Positions 8,313 to 17,058 of a DNA stretch of 64,000 bases are shown here, piece after piece. Below the pieces are notes generated by a model that had not been told where the DNA came from, made no database searches, and was given only the letters and a program-made list of their open reading frames with translations. The DNA comes from Mesohalobacter halotolerans (GTDB lineage Bacteria; Bacteroidota; Bacteroidia; Flavobacteriales; Flavobacteriaceae), in NCBI RefSeq assembly GCF_006120725.1, contig NZ_SWMU01000002.1, positions 372,001 to 436,000 of the forward strand, given 5' to 3'. The stretch's first letter is position 1. Every line of letters starts with the position of its first letter. Made by a program: the position numbers and the translations under genes.

Positions 8313-9506
8313 TCAATTTGATATTTTGTAGGCTTGTTTAGCAATTTCAAGTTCTTCATTGCTGGGAATCACTAAAATTTTGGCTTTAGAATTTGCTTTA
8401 CTGATGTCTCTACTTTCTTTTGAAGTCAATTGATTTTTACTTTGATCAATTTGAAGTCCTAAAACATCCATATCTTTACAAACCAATTCTCGCATTAAAG
8501 CTGAGTTTTCGCCAATTCCAGCGGTAAAAACAATGGCATCTAATCCATTGAGGGCAACAGTATAAGCGCCAATATATTTTTTTATACGATAGGCATTCAT
8601 CTCTAAAGCTAATTGACAATCTTCGTTTCCTGCTTCAGCTTGTTGTTGGATATCTCGCAAATCATTTGAACCTGTTAAACCTAACATACCGCTTTCTTTA
8701 AGCAAGATGTTATTCACTTGTTCTGCAGAATAACCTAACTTATCAATCAGATAAAAAATCACGGATTGATCAATATCACCAGCGCGTGTGCCCATAATTA
8801 AGCCATTTGCCGGCCCGAATCCCATTGAATGGTCAATGGCTTTGCCATTTTTTATTGCGGTCATACTACAGCCGTTGCCGAGGTGAATACTAATTAACTT
8901 GGAATTGGGTTGATTTTTAGATTTTAAAAACACTTGTGCTTTTTCAGAAACATATTTGTGGCTTGTTCCATGAAAGCCATAAGCTCTGATGTCTTCATCT
9001 TCTAAAAAAGATTTTGGAATGGCAAATTGATAGGCTTTCTGTGGCAATGATTGTAAAAAAGCCGTATCAAAAACTGCAACTTGTTGGGCTTTAGAGAACA
9101 CTCTTTCGGCCACTTCAATGCCTTTTAAATTTAGTGGGTTGTGCAATGGCGCTAAAGTGCAAAGACTTTGTATTTTTGACTTGACATCTTGTGTGATTTC
9201 TACAGTTTTTGAAAAAGATTGTCCACCGTGAACAACACGATGTCCAACGATTTTAATAACATTTTTATTAGAAATCACACCAAACTGTTTATCCATTAAA
9301 AGGCTATTCATTTGGGTTAAAGCTTCTTCATGATTTTTAATTGGGAGTTCGTTACTGGTTTTAAAACCCTCTTTTTTGTAAGTAATTTTGGCATTTTCTG
9401 CACCAATGCGTTCAATTAATCCATTGGCTTTTACGCTCTCATTTGGCATATCAATCAACTGATACTTGAGTGACGAACTGCCAGAATTGATAACTAATAC
9501 ATTCAT
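8313..9506 (-). CDS. ackA: Acetate kinase
   Basis: The 397-residue enzyme has the complete acetate kinase signature. NVLVINSGSSSLKYQLI (2-18) is the N-terminal ASKHA-fold phosphate loop. GHRVVHGG (about 87-94), SIHLGNGCSM (ATP binding), GTRAGDIDQSV and FTAGIGENSALMRE follow. It converts acetyl phosphate plus ADP to acetate plus ATP, and the reverse, in the cytoplasm. It follows the pta gene by 2 bases on the same strand, so the pair forms the usual Pta-AckA overflow or acetate-assimilation operon. Confidence 0.97.
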   Translation of the reverse strand: MNVLVINSGSSSLKYQLIDMPNESVKANGLIERIGAENAKITYKKEGFKTSNELPIKNHEEALTQMNSLLMDKQFGVISNKNVIKIVGHRVVHGGQSFSKTVEITQDVKSKIQSLCTLAPLHNPLNLKGIEVAERVFSKAQQVAVFDTAFLQSLPQKAYQFAIPKSFLEDEDIRAYGFHGTSHKYVSEKAQVFLKSKNQPNSKLISIHLGNGCSMTAIKNGKAIDHSMGFGPANGLIMGTRAGDIDQSVIFYLIDKLGYSAEQVNNILLKESGMLGLTGSNDLRDIQQQAEAGNEDCQLALEMNAYRIKKYIGAYTVALNGLDAIVFTAGIGENSALMRELVCKDMDVLGLQIDQSKNQLTSKESRDISKANSKAKILVIPSNEELEIAKQAYKISN

Positions 9507-9508
9507 AA

Positions 9509-11602
9509 TTAAATATCTTGAGCTTGTATGGCGGTAATCACTACCGTATTAAAAATATCATCAACTGTGCAACCACGACTTAAATCGTTTACGGGTTTAT
9601 TTAAGCCTTGAAGCATCGGTCCGATAGCCACCGCACCTGTTTCACGCTGAACAGCCTTATAGGTATTATTTCCAGTATTTAGGTCTGGAAAAATTAAAAC
9701 TGTGGCTTGACCTGCAACTTTAGATTTGGGTAATTTGCTTTGACCAACGGCCATATCTACAGCAGCATCATACTGAATTGGGCCTTCAACATTGAGTTCT
9801 GATCGTTTTTGTTTGACCAGCTCTGTAGCTTTTCTTACTTTTTCAACATCTTCACCTTTACCGGAAGAACCTGATGAATAAGATAGCATTGCAATCCTAG
9901 GTTCAATACCAAAAGCCTGACTGGACTCCGCAGAGGATAAAGCGATTTCGGCCAACTGATCTGCATTGGGATTAGGATTAATCGCACAATCGCCAAATAC
10001 AGAAACCCGATTTTCTAAACACATAAAAAATACAGACGAGACCACAGAGACTTCAGGTTTCATTTTAACAAATTGTAAAGCGGGTTTTATCGTGTGTTGT
10101 GTAGTATGAGCTGCACCAGAGACCATACCATCTGCCATACCTTTGTATACCATCATAGTCCCAAAATAAGAAACATCCCTGATTAAGTCTTGCGCAATAT
10201 CGATAGTCATTCCTTTGTGTTTCCTTTGTTCATAAAGGGTTTGAGCAAAGTCTTCTATATATACAGAATCTAAAGGATCAATGATGTTTATTGTGTTGAA
10301 ATCAAAATTTAAGCCCAACCTTGAGCTAGCTTCTTTAATTTTGTCCTTTTGGCCAAGCAAGGTAATATCGACAAAATCCATTAGTGCCAGTCGAGATGTA
10401 GCTGCAATAATTCTGTCGTCATTACCTTCTGGTAAAACTATATGTTTACGCTGGGTTTTGGCGCGTTTAAGTAAATTATATTGAAACATTCTTGGGGTCA
10501 TTCCATTGTGTTTAAACGTAATAAGTTTATCAGAAAGCCTATCAACGTCACAATATTTTTCAAACATATTTAGGGATAACAGTATTTTTTCCTCATTATC
10601 AGCATAAATGTGAGAACGCATATTGCCTATTTTATTGGCGACTTCAAATGTGCCTTGTTGTACCGACAAAATAGGAGCAACAAATTGCAGACCGTCAATC
10701 AATTTGATAATAGAATTCTCCGGTACTAAACCTCCAGTCAATACAATTCCTGAAATTCTAGGATAATTGCTGGATATGTTGGCTTGAAGTGCTCCAAGTA
10801 TGATTTCAGCACGATCTCCGGGCGTTATGATTAAACAACCATCTTCAAGATAGGTCAAATAATTTCTGAGTTGCATAGCACCAACCTTAAAACTGCTACT
10901 TTGGTTATTCAGCATATCTTCACCAAATAAAACTTTAGCATCAATTGATTTTGCAATTTCTTTAATAGTTGGATTTTTTAAACCAGAAATAAGTGGAATT
11001 GCGTTGACAACTGTATCTTTAGGTAGGTTTTGTTCAACGCCTTTGATAATGGTTTCTAGATTTTCTTCTTGGACTTTATTGGCTATCACAGCAGACACTT
11101 TCACCCCTTTTTCGTCAAAAGAATCATAAGCTAAATGCAAACCATTTATAAATTCATCCAAACTTTTTCCTACGCCAGAAGATACAATCAGTGTTGGCAG
11201 ACCCAGATTTTGAGCAATTAAAATATTGGCATCCAACTCTATTGCTGTACCTTCACCAGAAAAATCTGTTCCTTCGACTAACATAAAGTCGTTACGCTCT
11301 TCTAAAGTTTTATATTTTTCAATAATAGTGTCTAAGATTTCACCGTCTTTATCTGCATTACGCTTATCTATAAACTCTGAACGTGTAAATGCATAAGCTT
11401 CTTCATGTGTAAAGTTTAAATCAAAATGAGAAAGTATCGTATTGATATGGTTATCGTCTTTACCTTTAAAATCACTGTCGATGATGGGTCTAAAATAACC
11501 TACTTTAGCGGTTTTAGATAAGAGCATACGCATTAGACCCAAGGCTACTAGTGACTTACCGCTATCGGGTTCGCTGGTGGCGATATAAATTCCTTTGTTC
11601 AT
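9509..11602 (-). CDS. pta: Phosphate acetyltransferase, long form
   Basis: The 697-residue enzyme is the long, three-domain Pta. The N-terminal third is a DethioB synthetase-like P-loop domain (IATSEPDSGKS, 7-17). A DRTGG-type regulatory domain follows in the middle (about 220-330). The catalytic PTA_PTB domain is at the C-terminus (about 365-690) with AINPNPNADQLAEIA and a late GPMLQGLNKPVNDLSRG. It moves the acetyl group between CoA and phosphate, supplying acetyl phosphate to AckA. The N-terminal domains in such enzymes sense NADH and pyruvate in E. coli; whether this holds here is unknown. A 272-base intergenic region lies upstream. Confidence 0.96.
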   Translation of the reverse strand: MNKGIYIATSEPDSGKSLVALGLMRMLLSKTAKVGYFRPIIDSDFKGKDDNHINTILSHFDLNFTHEEAYAFTRSEFIDKRNADKDGEILDTIIEKYKTLEERNDFMLVEGTDFSGEGTAIELDANILIAQNLGLPTLIVSSGVGKSLDEFINGLHLAYDSFDEKGVKVSAVIANKVQEENLETIIKGVEQNLPKDTVVNAIPLISGLKNPTIKEIAKSIDAKVLFGEDMLNNQSSSFKVGAMQLRNYLTYLEDGCLIITPGDRAEIILGALQANISSNYPRISGIVLTGGLVPENSIIKLIDGLQFVAPILSVQQGTFEVANKIGNMRSHIYADNEEKILLSLNMFEKYCDVDRLSDKLITFKHNGMTPRMFQYNLLKRAKTQRKHIVLPEGNDDRIIAATSRLALMDFVDITLLGQKDKIKEASSRLGLNFDFNTINIIDPLDSVYIEDFAQTLYEQRKHKGMTIDIAQDLIRDVSYFGTMMVYKGMADGMVSGAAHTTQHTIKPALQFVKMKPEVSVVSSVFFMCLENRVSVFGDCAINPNPNADQLAEIALSSAESSQAFGIEPRIAMLSYSSGSSGKGEDVEKVRKATELVKQKRSELNVEGPIQYDAAVDMAVGQSKLPKSKVAGQATVLIFPDLNTGNNTYKAVQRETGAVAIGPMLQGLNKPVNDLSRGCTVDDIFNTVVITAIQAQDI

Positions 11603-11784
11603 TAATTAATAGTTTTATACGACTTGCAAAGGTCTTCTATTCTATGAATTTTTATCTTAATAGAAAAATAAATTTTAGTATGGGTATATAAAATATGATA
11701 TTTTTCATTTAATATATTCTACTGGTAAAAATTAAAGAGATGGTTTCACTAATTTCGCCAAGACGAGTAGTTTTCTTTTTTGTA

Positions 11785-11825
11785 GATTGCGACTTCGCCT
11801 CTTTTGGTCGGCTCATCGCAATGAT
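11785..11825. repeat. Imperfect ATTGC...GCAAT inverted repeat
   Basis: ATTGCGAC at 11786-11793 and TCGCAAT at 11816-11822 form the ends of an imperfect palindrome with a GC-richer centre inside an AT-rich gap between pta and rlmH. It looks like a degenerate member of the short interspersed 'ATTGCGA' repeats seen in many bacterial genomes. The rest of the gap (11603-11874) shows nothing else I can support beyond the divergent promoters that must be there. Confidence 0.4.
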
Positions 11826-11874
11826 AACTTTTTTAAAAATATTAAATATACATTTAATTTTGATCGCTAAATAA

Positions 11875-12348
11875 ATGAACATCAAACTCCTACAAATCGG
11901 TCAGACCAAGCAAAACGAATTAGACAGCTTGATTCAAGACTATGAAAAACGTCTTTCACATTTTATCAAGTTTGAAAGTCTAAGTTTGCCGGATTTTAAA
12001 AAGACCAAAAACCTTTCTAAAAAACAACAGAAAGGCAAAGAAGCAGAATTGTTTTTAAAGCACATTAAACCAAGCGACTGGGTAGTTTTACTGGATGAAA
12101 AAGGAAAATCTTTGACTTCACGTGGATTTGCAGAATATTACCAAAAAAAAATGAACTCAGGCGTTAAAACGCATAGCTTTTTGATTGGTGGTCCTTACGG
12201 GTTTTCACAAGATATTTACAAAAGGGCAAATCAAAAAATCGCTTTGTCGTCTATGACTTTTACACATGAAATGATTCGATTGATTTATATGGAGCAAACC
12301 TACCGCGCGTTTTCTATCATTCATAATTTACCTTATCATCACGATTAA
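11875..12348 (+). CDS. rlmH: 23S rRNA (pseudouridine1915-N3)-methyltransferase
   Basis: The 157-residue protein is a typical SPOUT-class RlmH (family length 155-160). It has the cofactor-binding knot sequence FLIGGPYGFS (103-112) and the C-terminal signature LSSMTFTHEMIRLIYMEQTYRAF (124-146), ending with the almost invariant PYHH(D). It methylates N3 of pseudouridine 1915 in helix 69 of 23S rRNA in assembled ribosomes. It stands alone, followed by an inverted repeat that could serve as its terminator. Confidence 0.97.
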   Translation: MNIKLLQIGQTKQNELDSLIQDYEKRLSHFIKFESLSLPDFKKTKNLSKKQQKGKEAELFLKHIKPSDWVVLLDEKGKSLTSRGFAEYYQKKMNSGVKTHSFLIGGPYGFSQDIYKRANQKIALSSMTFTHEMIRLIYMEQTYRAFSIIHNLPYHHD

Positions 12349-12363
12349 GTATTTCTATTTTTT

Positions 12364-12440
12364 AACCATTAAGGCATTAAGTTCATTTAGAGTTTTTTGT
12401 TGAGTATTCATGTGTCTTAACTTCTTAATGGTTATTTTTT
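12364..12440 (+). repeat. CTAAGG-type inverted repeat, possible terminator of rlmH
   Basis: Left arm AACCATTAAGGCATTAAG (12364-12381) and right arm CTTAACTTCTTAATGGTTA (12416-12434) pair over about 17 positions with few mismatches around a 34-base loop. A T run follows (12433-12440). The left arm has two CATTAAG units and resembles the CTAAGG-type arms at 54333 and 58302. It may be an interspersed repeat that also ends rlmH transcription. Confidence 0.55.
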
Positions 12441-12547
12441 TGGTCATAATACTTCATAGTGTTTTTATTTTTCATCATCAATTTCAAAAGCTTTCTTAAT
12501 ATTTAGTTTGAAAACACAATACGTAAAGCTAACTCATCTTTATTTTA

Positions 12548-12555
12548 TAAATTTG
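12548..12555 (+). promoter_or_regulatory. Candidate -7 box for lipA
   Basis: TAAATTTG matches TAnnTTTG exactly and lies 16 bases before the ATG at 12572. A clear TTG at -33 is lacking, so support is partial. Confidence 0.35.
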
Positions 12556-12571
12556 TATAAAATTGAATATT

Positions 12572-13492
12572 ATGAGCACTGTTGTTGCTACGCCAGATAC
12601 TAAAGACAAACAAAAAGTCGCCAATAAAACGACTGAAAAGCAAACCACAACAAAAGGTAAACCCAAATGGCTTCGGGTAAAATTGCCTACTGGTGAAAAA
12701 TACAGAAATCTACGTAAACTCGTCGACAAGTACGATTTACATACCATTTGTACATCAGGTAGTTGTCCTAATATGGGCGAATGTTGGGGTGAAGGTACGG
12801 CAACGTTTATGATACTCGGTAATGTTTGCACACGTTCCTGTGGCTTTTGTGGTGTTAAAACTGGTCGCCCAGAAGATGTGGCTTGGGACGAACCTGAAAA
12901 AGTAGCGCGTTCTATCAAAATTATGGGAATTAAGCATGCAGTGCTGACAAGTGTTGACCGCGATGATTTAAAAGATATGGGATCTATCATTTGGGCGGAA
13001 ACCGTTCAAGCTGTGAGACGTATGAATCCTGAAACAACCTTAGAAACCTTAATTCCTGATTTTCAAGGTGTCAAAAGAAATATTGACCGTATCATTGAAG
13101 TGAGTCCAGAAGTGGTATCTCATAATATGGAAACGGTGAGACGCTTAACACGAGAGGTTAGAATTCAGGCGAAATACGACAGAAGTCTTGGCGTTTTAGA
13201 ATATTTAAAACAACAAGGCATTCGTAGAACTAAATCAGGTATCATGCTTGGTCTTGGAGAAAAAGAAGATGAAGTGATTCATACTTTGAAAGATTTACGT
13301 TCTGTAGATGTAGATGTGGTTACAATTGGACAATATTTACAACCGAGTAAGCAACACTTACCTGTAAAACAATTTATTACCCCAGATCAATTTAAAAAAT
13401 ATGAAACCATAGGGAAAGAACTTGGCTTTAGACATGTAGAAAGTAGTGCTTTAGTGCGTTCGTCTTATAAAGCACAGAAGCATATTAATTAA
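12572..13492 (+). CDS. lipA: Lipoyl synthase
   Basis: The 306-residue radical-SAM enzyme inserts two sulfurs into protein-bound octanoyl groups to form the lipoyl cofactor. It has both cluster motifs: the LipA-specific CTSGSCPNMGEC (Cys60, Cys65, Cys71) for the auxiliary [4Fe-4S] cluster, and CTRSCGFC (Cys86, Cys90, Cys93) for the SAM-cleaving cluster. The C-terminal RSSYKA carries the serine that ligates the auxiliary cluster. The first 30 residues are polar and low in complexity. I chose the ATG at 12572; an in-frame TTG three codons upstream is less likely. Confidence 0.97.
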   Translation: MSTVVATPDTKDKQKVANKTTEKQTTTKGKPKWLRVKLPTGEKYRNLRKLVDKYDLHTICTSGSCPNMGECWGEGTATFMILGNVCTRSCGFCGVKTGRPEDVAWDEPEKVARSIKIMGIKHAVLTSVDRDDLKDMGSIIWAETVQAVRRMNPETTLETLIPDFQGVKRNIDRIIEVSPEVVSHNMETVRRLTREVRIQAKYDRSLGVLEYLKQQGIRRTKSGIMLGLGEKEDEVIHTLKDLRSVDVDVVTIGQYLQPSKQHLPVKQFITPDQFKKYETIGKELGFRHVESSALVRSSYKAQKHIN

Positions 13493-13506
13493 ATCAATTG
13501 AAGTGC

Positions 13507-14154
13507 TCAATCTGATGTTGAAACAACCGTTGCAAATTGAGGATAAAATATATCTGAAGCTGAACAGAGTAAAAATAAATTCATCAAGTAAGGTTTGATA
13601 GATTTAGATTTATTTATTCCTTTGTTTTCTAGTATTTTATACCCTGTTTCTTTAAACATTCGTTTAATGCTTTTTTTAGTAAAAAAACGCATATGGGTGT
13701 GATCCATTACACCACTATCTTCATATTTCCAGTCTTTATCAAATAAGAACATTCGCATAGAATTATGATAGCGAATATTTGGGATAGAACTTATAATTAT
13801 ACCAGTTGTTGTCAGTTTTGACTTTATTTTTTTAAGCACATTATAAGGATCCACCAAATGTTCTAAAACGTCATTAAAATATATGACGTCAAAATAATTA
13901 TCCGGTAAATCTTCCAAAAAATCTTCACAGGCACCGCTAAACACTTTATCTAAAATTTTGTCTGCTTCCATGGCATGGGAAGACATATATTCAATTCCCC
14001 AAGTTTCAGTCTTGTACATTTCTTTAATTTGTTGAGCAAATGTACCTTGCCCACAACCAACATCTAAAACCGTTTTAGCTTCTTTTGGAAAAAAATCAAG
14101 CATTTCTGCTCTTTCATTTACATAATATCCCTTTTCTTTATTTATATAATTCAT
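13507..14154 (-). CDS. Class I SAM-dependent methyltransferase
   Basis: The 215-residue protein has a Rossmann-type methyltransferase core. Motif I is VLDVGCGQGTFA (about 30-41), an acidic strand GIEYM ends at about 57, and YFNDVLEHLVDPY (about 92-104) is motif IV and the following helix. This is the Methyltransf_23/UbiG-like pattern. Substrate is unknown; similar proteins next to family-2 glycosyltransferases often modify surface sugars or lipids. Its start overlaps the end of the CCA-adding enzyme gene by 4 bases (ATGA type), so it is translationally coupled to that gene. Confidence 0.88.
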   Translation of the reverse strand: MNYINKEKGYYVNERAEMLDFFPKEAKTVLDVGCGQGTFAQQIKEMYKTETWGIEYMSSHAMEADKILDKVFSGACEDFLEDLPDNYFDVIYFNDVLEHLVDPYNVLKKIKSKLTTTGIIISSIPNIRYHNSMRMFLFDKDWKYEDSGVMDHTHMRFFTKKSIKRMFKETGYKILENKGINKSKSIKPYLMNLFLLCSASDIFYPQFATVVSTSD

Positions 14155-15581
14155 AGCATGATTTTTTTTAAACCCAACTCCTTCCCTTTTTGGAGCATAA
14201 ATTCTCGTGCGGCTTCTTTTTCATTTGGAATTTCGCCTTCAAGAATAGCTTCTTTAATGGCAGTTTTAATGATACCAATTTCTTTTGAAGGTTTGATGTT
14301 AAAGGTTTTCATAATTTCTTCACCGCTGATGGGTGGCTGAAAATTTCGGATATGGTCGCGTTCTTCTACATCTTTAATTTTATCCCGAACCCGCTTAAAA
14401 TTATTGTGATAAGCTTTGTAACGTTTTGGGTTTTTGGTGGTGATATCGGCTTCACAAAGTGTCATAAGGTCATCTAAGTCATCACCGGCATCAAAAATGA
14501 GTCGTCTTACGGCAGAATCGGTCACATCAGAATCAACAACCGCAATCGGACGAGAACTCATAAAGACCAATTTTTGAACGTATTTCATCTTGTCGTTTAG
14601 CGGCATTTTTAAACGCTTAAAAAGTTTATAAACCATTTTTGAGCCTTTGTATTCGTGACCGTGGAATGTCCATCCTATGTTTTTATCAAAGCGTTTGGTG
14701 GGCGCCTTACCAATATCGTGGAGTAAAGCTGCCCAGCGCAACCATAAATTTTCTGTCTTTTCTGATATATTGTCGACCACTTCTAGGGTATGCCAAAAAT
14801 TTTCTTTATGTCGCTGACCGTCGACCTCATCTACGCCTTGTAATGCAGTAAGTTCAGGCAAAAAGTATTTTAATAGTCTGGATTTTAATAGAAGTTTGAG
14901 TCCAAAAGAGGGTTTTGGCGTCAGCATAATTTTATTAAACTCATCAATGATACGCTCTGGAGACACAATTTTAAGACGGTTGGCCTGTTGCTGAATAGCA
15001 TTAAAAGTTTGTCCTTCAATTTTAAAATGTAATTGGGCAGAAAACCGAATGGCTCGCATCATTCGCAAAGGATCGTCAGAAAATGTCAACTCCGGCTCTA
15101 ATGGCGTTTTGATGATATTGATTTTCAAATCCTGTATGCCGTCAAAAGGATCGAGAAGTTTGCCAAAATGATCTGAATTTAATTGTAAAGCCAAGGCGTT
15201 GATGGTAAAATCCCTTCGGTTTTGATCATCTTCAAGACTTCCGGGTTCAACTTCTGGGTTGCGACTATCTTTGGCATAAGACTCTTTTCTTGCGCCGACA
15301 AACTCGATGTCGATATCTTTAAAACGCAGCATTGCGGTGCCAAAACGTTTAAAGACTTTGACCTGTTTTTTATTGATTTGTAAGGCCTTAGCAACGTGTT
15401 CAGCCAAGTGAATGCCATTCCCAACGCAAACTATATCTATGTCTTTTACTTGTTCTCTATGAAGAAAAAAATCTCGCACATAGCCGCCGATGACATAAGT
15501 GTCTATATTCATTTCATCTGCGACTTCAGATATCGTTTTAAAAATGGGATGGGTTAATGCTTCAGTAAGTTTTGATATCAT
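14151..15581 (-). CDS. cca: tRNA nucleotidyltransferase (CCA-adding) with HD domain
   Basis: The 476-residue protein has the class II nucleotidyltransferase head: IGGYVRD (31-37), DIDIV with metal-binding Asp47/Asp49, and RRDFTINAL (about 142-150). The RNA-binding neck follows, then an HD domain with HxxxV and LLHDIGKAP (about 286-294). Length fits the bacterial CCA enzymes with HD domains. The tRNA-Arg in this window does not encode CCA, so this activity is required. It is the middle gene of a minus-strand run from the Sua5-like gene (5 bases upstream) to the methyltransferase (4-base overlap). Confidence 0.95.
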   Translation of the reverse strand: MISKLTEALTHPIFKTISEVADEMNIDTYVIGGYVRDFFLHREQVKDIDIVCVGNGIHLAEHVAKALQINKKQVKVFKRFGTAMLRFKDIDIEFVGARKESYAKDSRNPEVEPGSLEDDQNRRDFTINALALQLNSDHFGKLLDPFDGIQDLKINIIKTPLEPELTFSDDPLRMMRAIRFSAQLHFKIEGQTFNAIQQQANRLKIVSPERIIDEFNKIMLTPKPSFGLKLLLKSRLLKYFLPELTALQGVDEVDGQRHKENFWHTLEVVDNISEKTENLWLRWAALLHDIGKAPTKRFDKNIGWTFHGHEYKGSKMVYKLFKRLKMPLNDKMKYVQKLVFMSSRPIAVVDSDVTDSAVRRLIFDAGDDLDDLMTLCEADITTKNPKRYKAYHNNFKRVRDKIKDVEERDHIRNFQPPISGEEIMKTFNIKPSKEIGIIKTAIKEAILEGEIPNEKEAAREFMLQKGKELGLKKIML

Positions 15582-15586
15582 TGATG

Positions 15587-16150
15587 TTAGTCTCTAATAA
15601 TTTGCACTTGACCTTGTTCATCAAACTTTATGATTCTTGAAGGTTTGGTCTCGCTATTATTTTGATTTTGCAAATTTACAACATAGTCCACGCCTTTTAA
15701 AATTTCATCTTGAATTTCAGCAAATACTTTTGGTGTTGGTTGTCCACTAATGTTTGCCGAAGTTGACACAATAGGTTTATTAAAATCATGGAGAAGTAGT
15801 TGACAAAATTCGGTTTGACAAATTCGTATGGCAATAGAGCCATCTTCAGCAATAAGATTTTTGGCTAAATTTTGGGCTTTAGGGTAAATAATCGTTGTCG
15901 GTCTGTCGGTTTGTTTTAAATATTCTAACGCAGGGTCAGGAATATATTTTACGTATTTTGATAACATATTGAGATCTTTAACTAGACAGACTAAAGCTTT
16001 AGAATCATCCCGTTGTTTGAGTTGATAGACTTTTTTAACGGCCGTTTTGCTTGTTGCATCACAGCCAATACCCCACACGGTGTCGGTAGGATATAATAGA
16101 AGTTTTTTTGAGTTTAAAACCTCTAAACTGTTTAATATTTCAATTTTCAT
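15587..16150 (-). CDS. L-threonylcarbamoyladenylate synthase (Sua5/YrdC/TsaC family)
   Basis: The 187-residue protein is a single YrdC domain. YPTDTVWGIGCDA (20-32) is the nucleotide-binding start and KQRDDSKALVCLV (about 45-57) follows. RPTTIIYP and STSANISGQPTPK (about 132-144) complete the family pattern. The enzyme makes threonylcarbamoyl-AMP from threonine, bicarbonate and ATP for t6A37 of ANN-reading tRNAs. The C-terminal Sua5 domain is absent, so it is TsaC-like in build. It overlaps the upstream glycosyltransferase gene by 11 bases and is followed by cca, so two tRNA-maturation genes are together. Confidence 0.93.
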   Translation of the reverse strand: MKIEILNSLEVLNSKKLLLYPTDTVWGIGCDATSKTAVKKVYQLKQRDDSKALVCLVKDLNMLSKYVKYIPDPALEYLKQTDRPTTIIYPKAQNLAKNLIAEDGSIAIRICQTEFCQLLLHDFNKPIVSTSANISGQPTPKVFAEIQDEILKGVDYVVNLQNQNNSETKPSRIIKFDEQGQVQIIRD

Positions 16151-17054
16151 GAATAATGTGTGTTGATTTATTGAGTGTAACGCCTTGTAAAATATGATTC
16201 CTCAAAAATCTATATTTAGTATTCCATAGGCTTTTGAAACTGTATTTAAGAACCATATGTACATGAATAAGTTTATAGGAAAAAATGCCGTAATGTTTTC
16301 TTATTACATAAAGTAAAGACCTTTTCAATTCAGTTTTAATACGAATTGATTTTTCTGTGCTTGCTCCATGATAGTGAAAACACTCAGCTTGAGGTATTAT
16401 TGCAGCACCTAATCCTGATTTTTTGAGTCGTTTACATAAATCTGTTTCCTCATGGTATAAAAAAATGTTTTCATCAAATCCACCAATATTTTTAAATACT
16501 TCACGATTAATAAACATAAAACTACCTGATACAAAATCTCCGAATGTAGTCTTATGCAGTTTTCGGTTTCGATCATGAAATAGTTTTGGCCTTGTGAATT
16601 TAAAAAACTTCCGACCAAAAAAATACTTAACCGGTGATGCAAAAAAGTCTAACGTGGGCAATATTTTACCTCCGTTGGTATATGTAGTCGGACCAGAAAT
16701 CCCAATTTTAGTATTGATATCATATTCATTTTTTAGAAGTCCAAGACAATCATTATTCAGCAGAACATCATTATTTATAAAAGCAAGATACTTCCCTTTT
16801 GAATACCTGTACCCCAACATATTACCACCACCAAAACCTGAATTTTTTTGATTTCTATAAATATGTAATGACGCAATCTTGAGATTTTTACATGCTTTTT
16901 TCAAAGCCGTGAAGTCCAAGTTATTAGAATTGTTATCTACAACGATAATCTCTTTATTCAATTTATCAGAAGTATGAGCAATAATCGATTTGACACATTC
17001 AATTGTATACTTAGATGAATTGTAATTAATGATTATTACTGAAATATCTAACAT
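16140..17054 (-). CDS. Family 2 glycosyltransferase, rhamnosyltransferase-like
   Basis: The 304-residue protein has a GT2 domain of the WbbL type. The N-terminus is ISVIIINYNSSKYTIECVKS and IIVVDNNSNN follows. The metal-binding region is FINNDVLL near 93-100, and the acceptor-side motif GGFDENIFLYHEETDLCKR is at about 192-210. No membrane anchor is apparent. WbbL-like enzymes transfer rhamnose or similar sugars in O-antigen or cell-wall polymers; the sugar here is not known. It lies 4 bases after the neighbouring glycosyltransferase gene, and both feed into the Sua5-like/cca run. Confidence 0.9.
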   Translation of the reverse strand: MLDISVIIINYNSSKYTIECVKSIIAHTSDKLNKEIIVVDNNSNNLDFTALKKACKNLKIASLHIYRNQKNSGFGGGNMLGYRYSKGKYLAFINNDVLLNNDCLGLLKNEYDINTKIGISGPTTYTNGGKILPTLDFFASPVKYFFGRKFFKFTRPKLFHDRNRKLHKTTFGDFVSGSFMFINREVFKNIGGFDENIFLYHEETDLCKRLKKSGLGAAIIPQAECFHYHGASTEKSIRIKTELKRSLLYVIRKHYGIFSYKLIHVHMVLKYSFKSLWNTKYRFLRNHILQGVTLNKSTHIIHEN

Positions 17055-17058
17055 TTTG

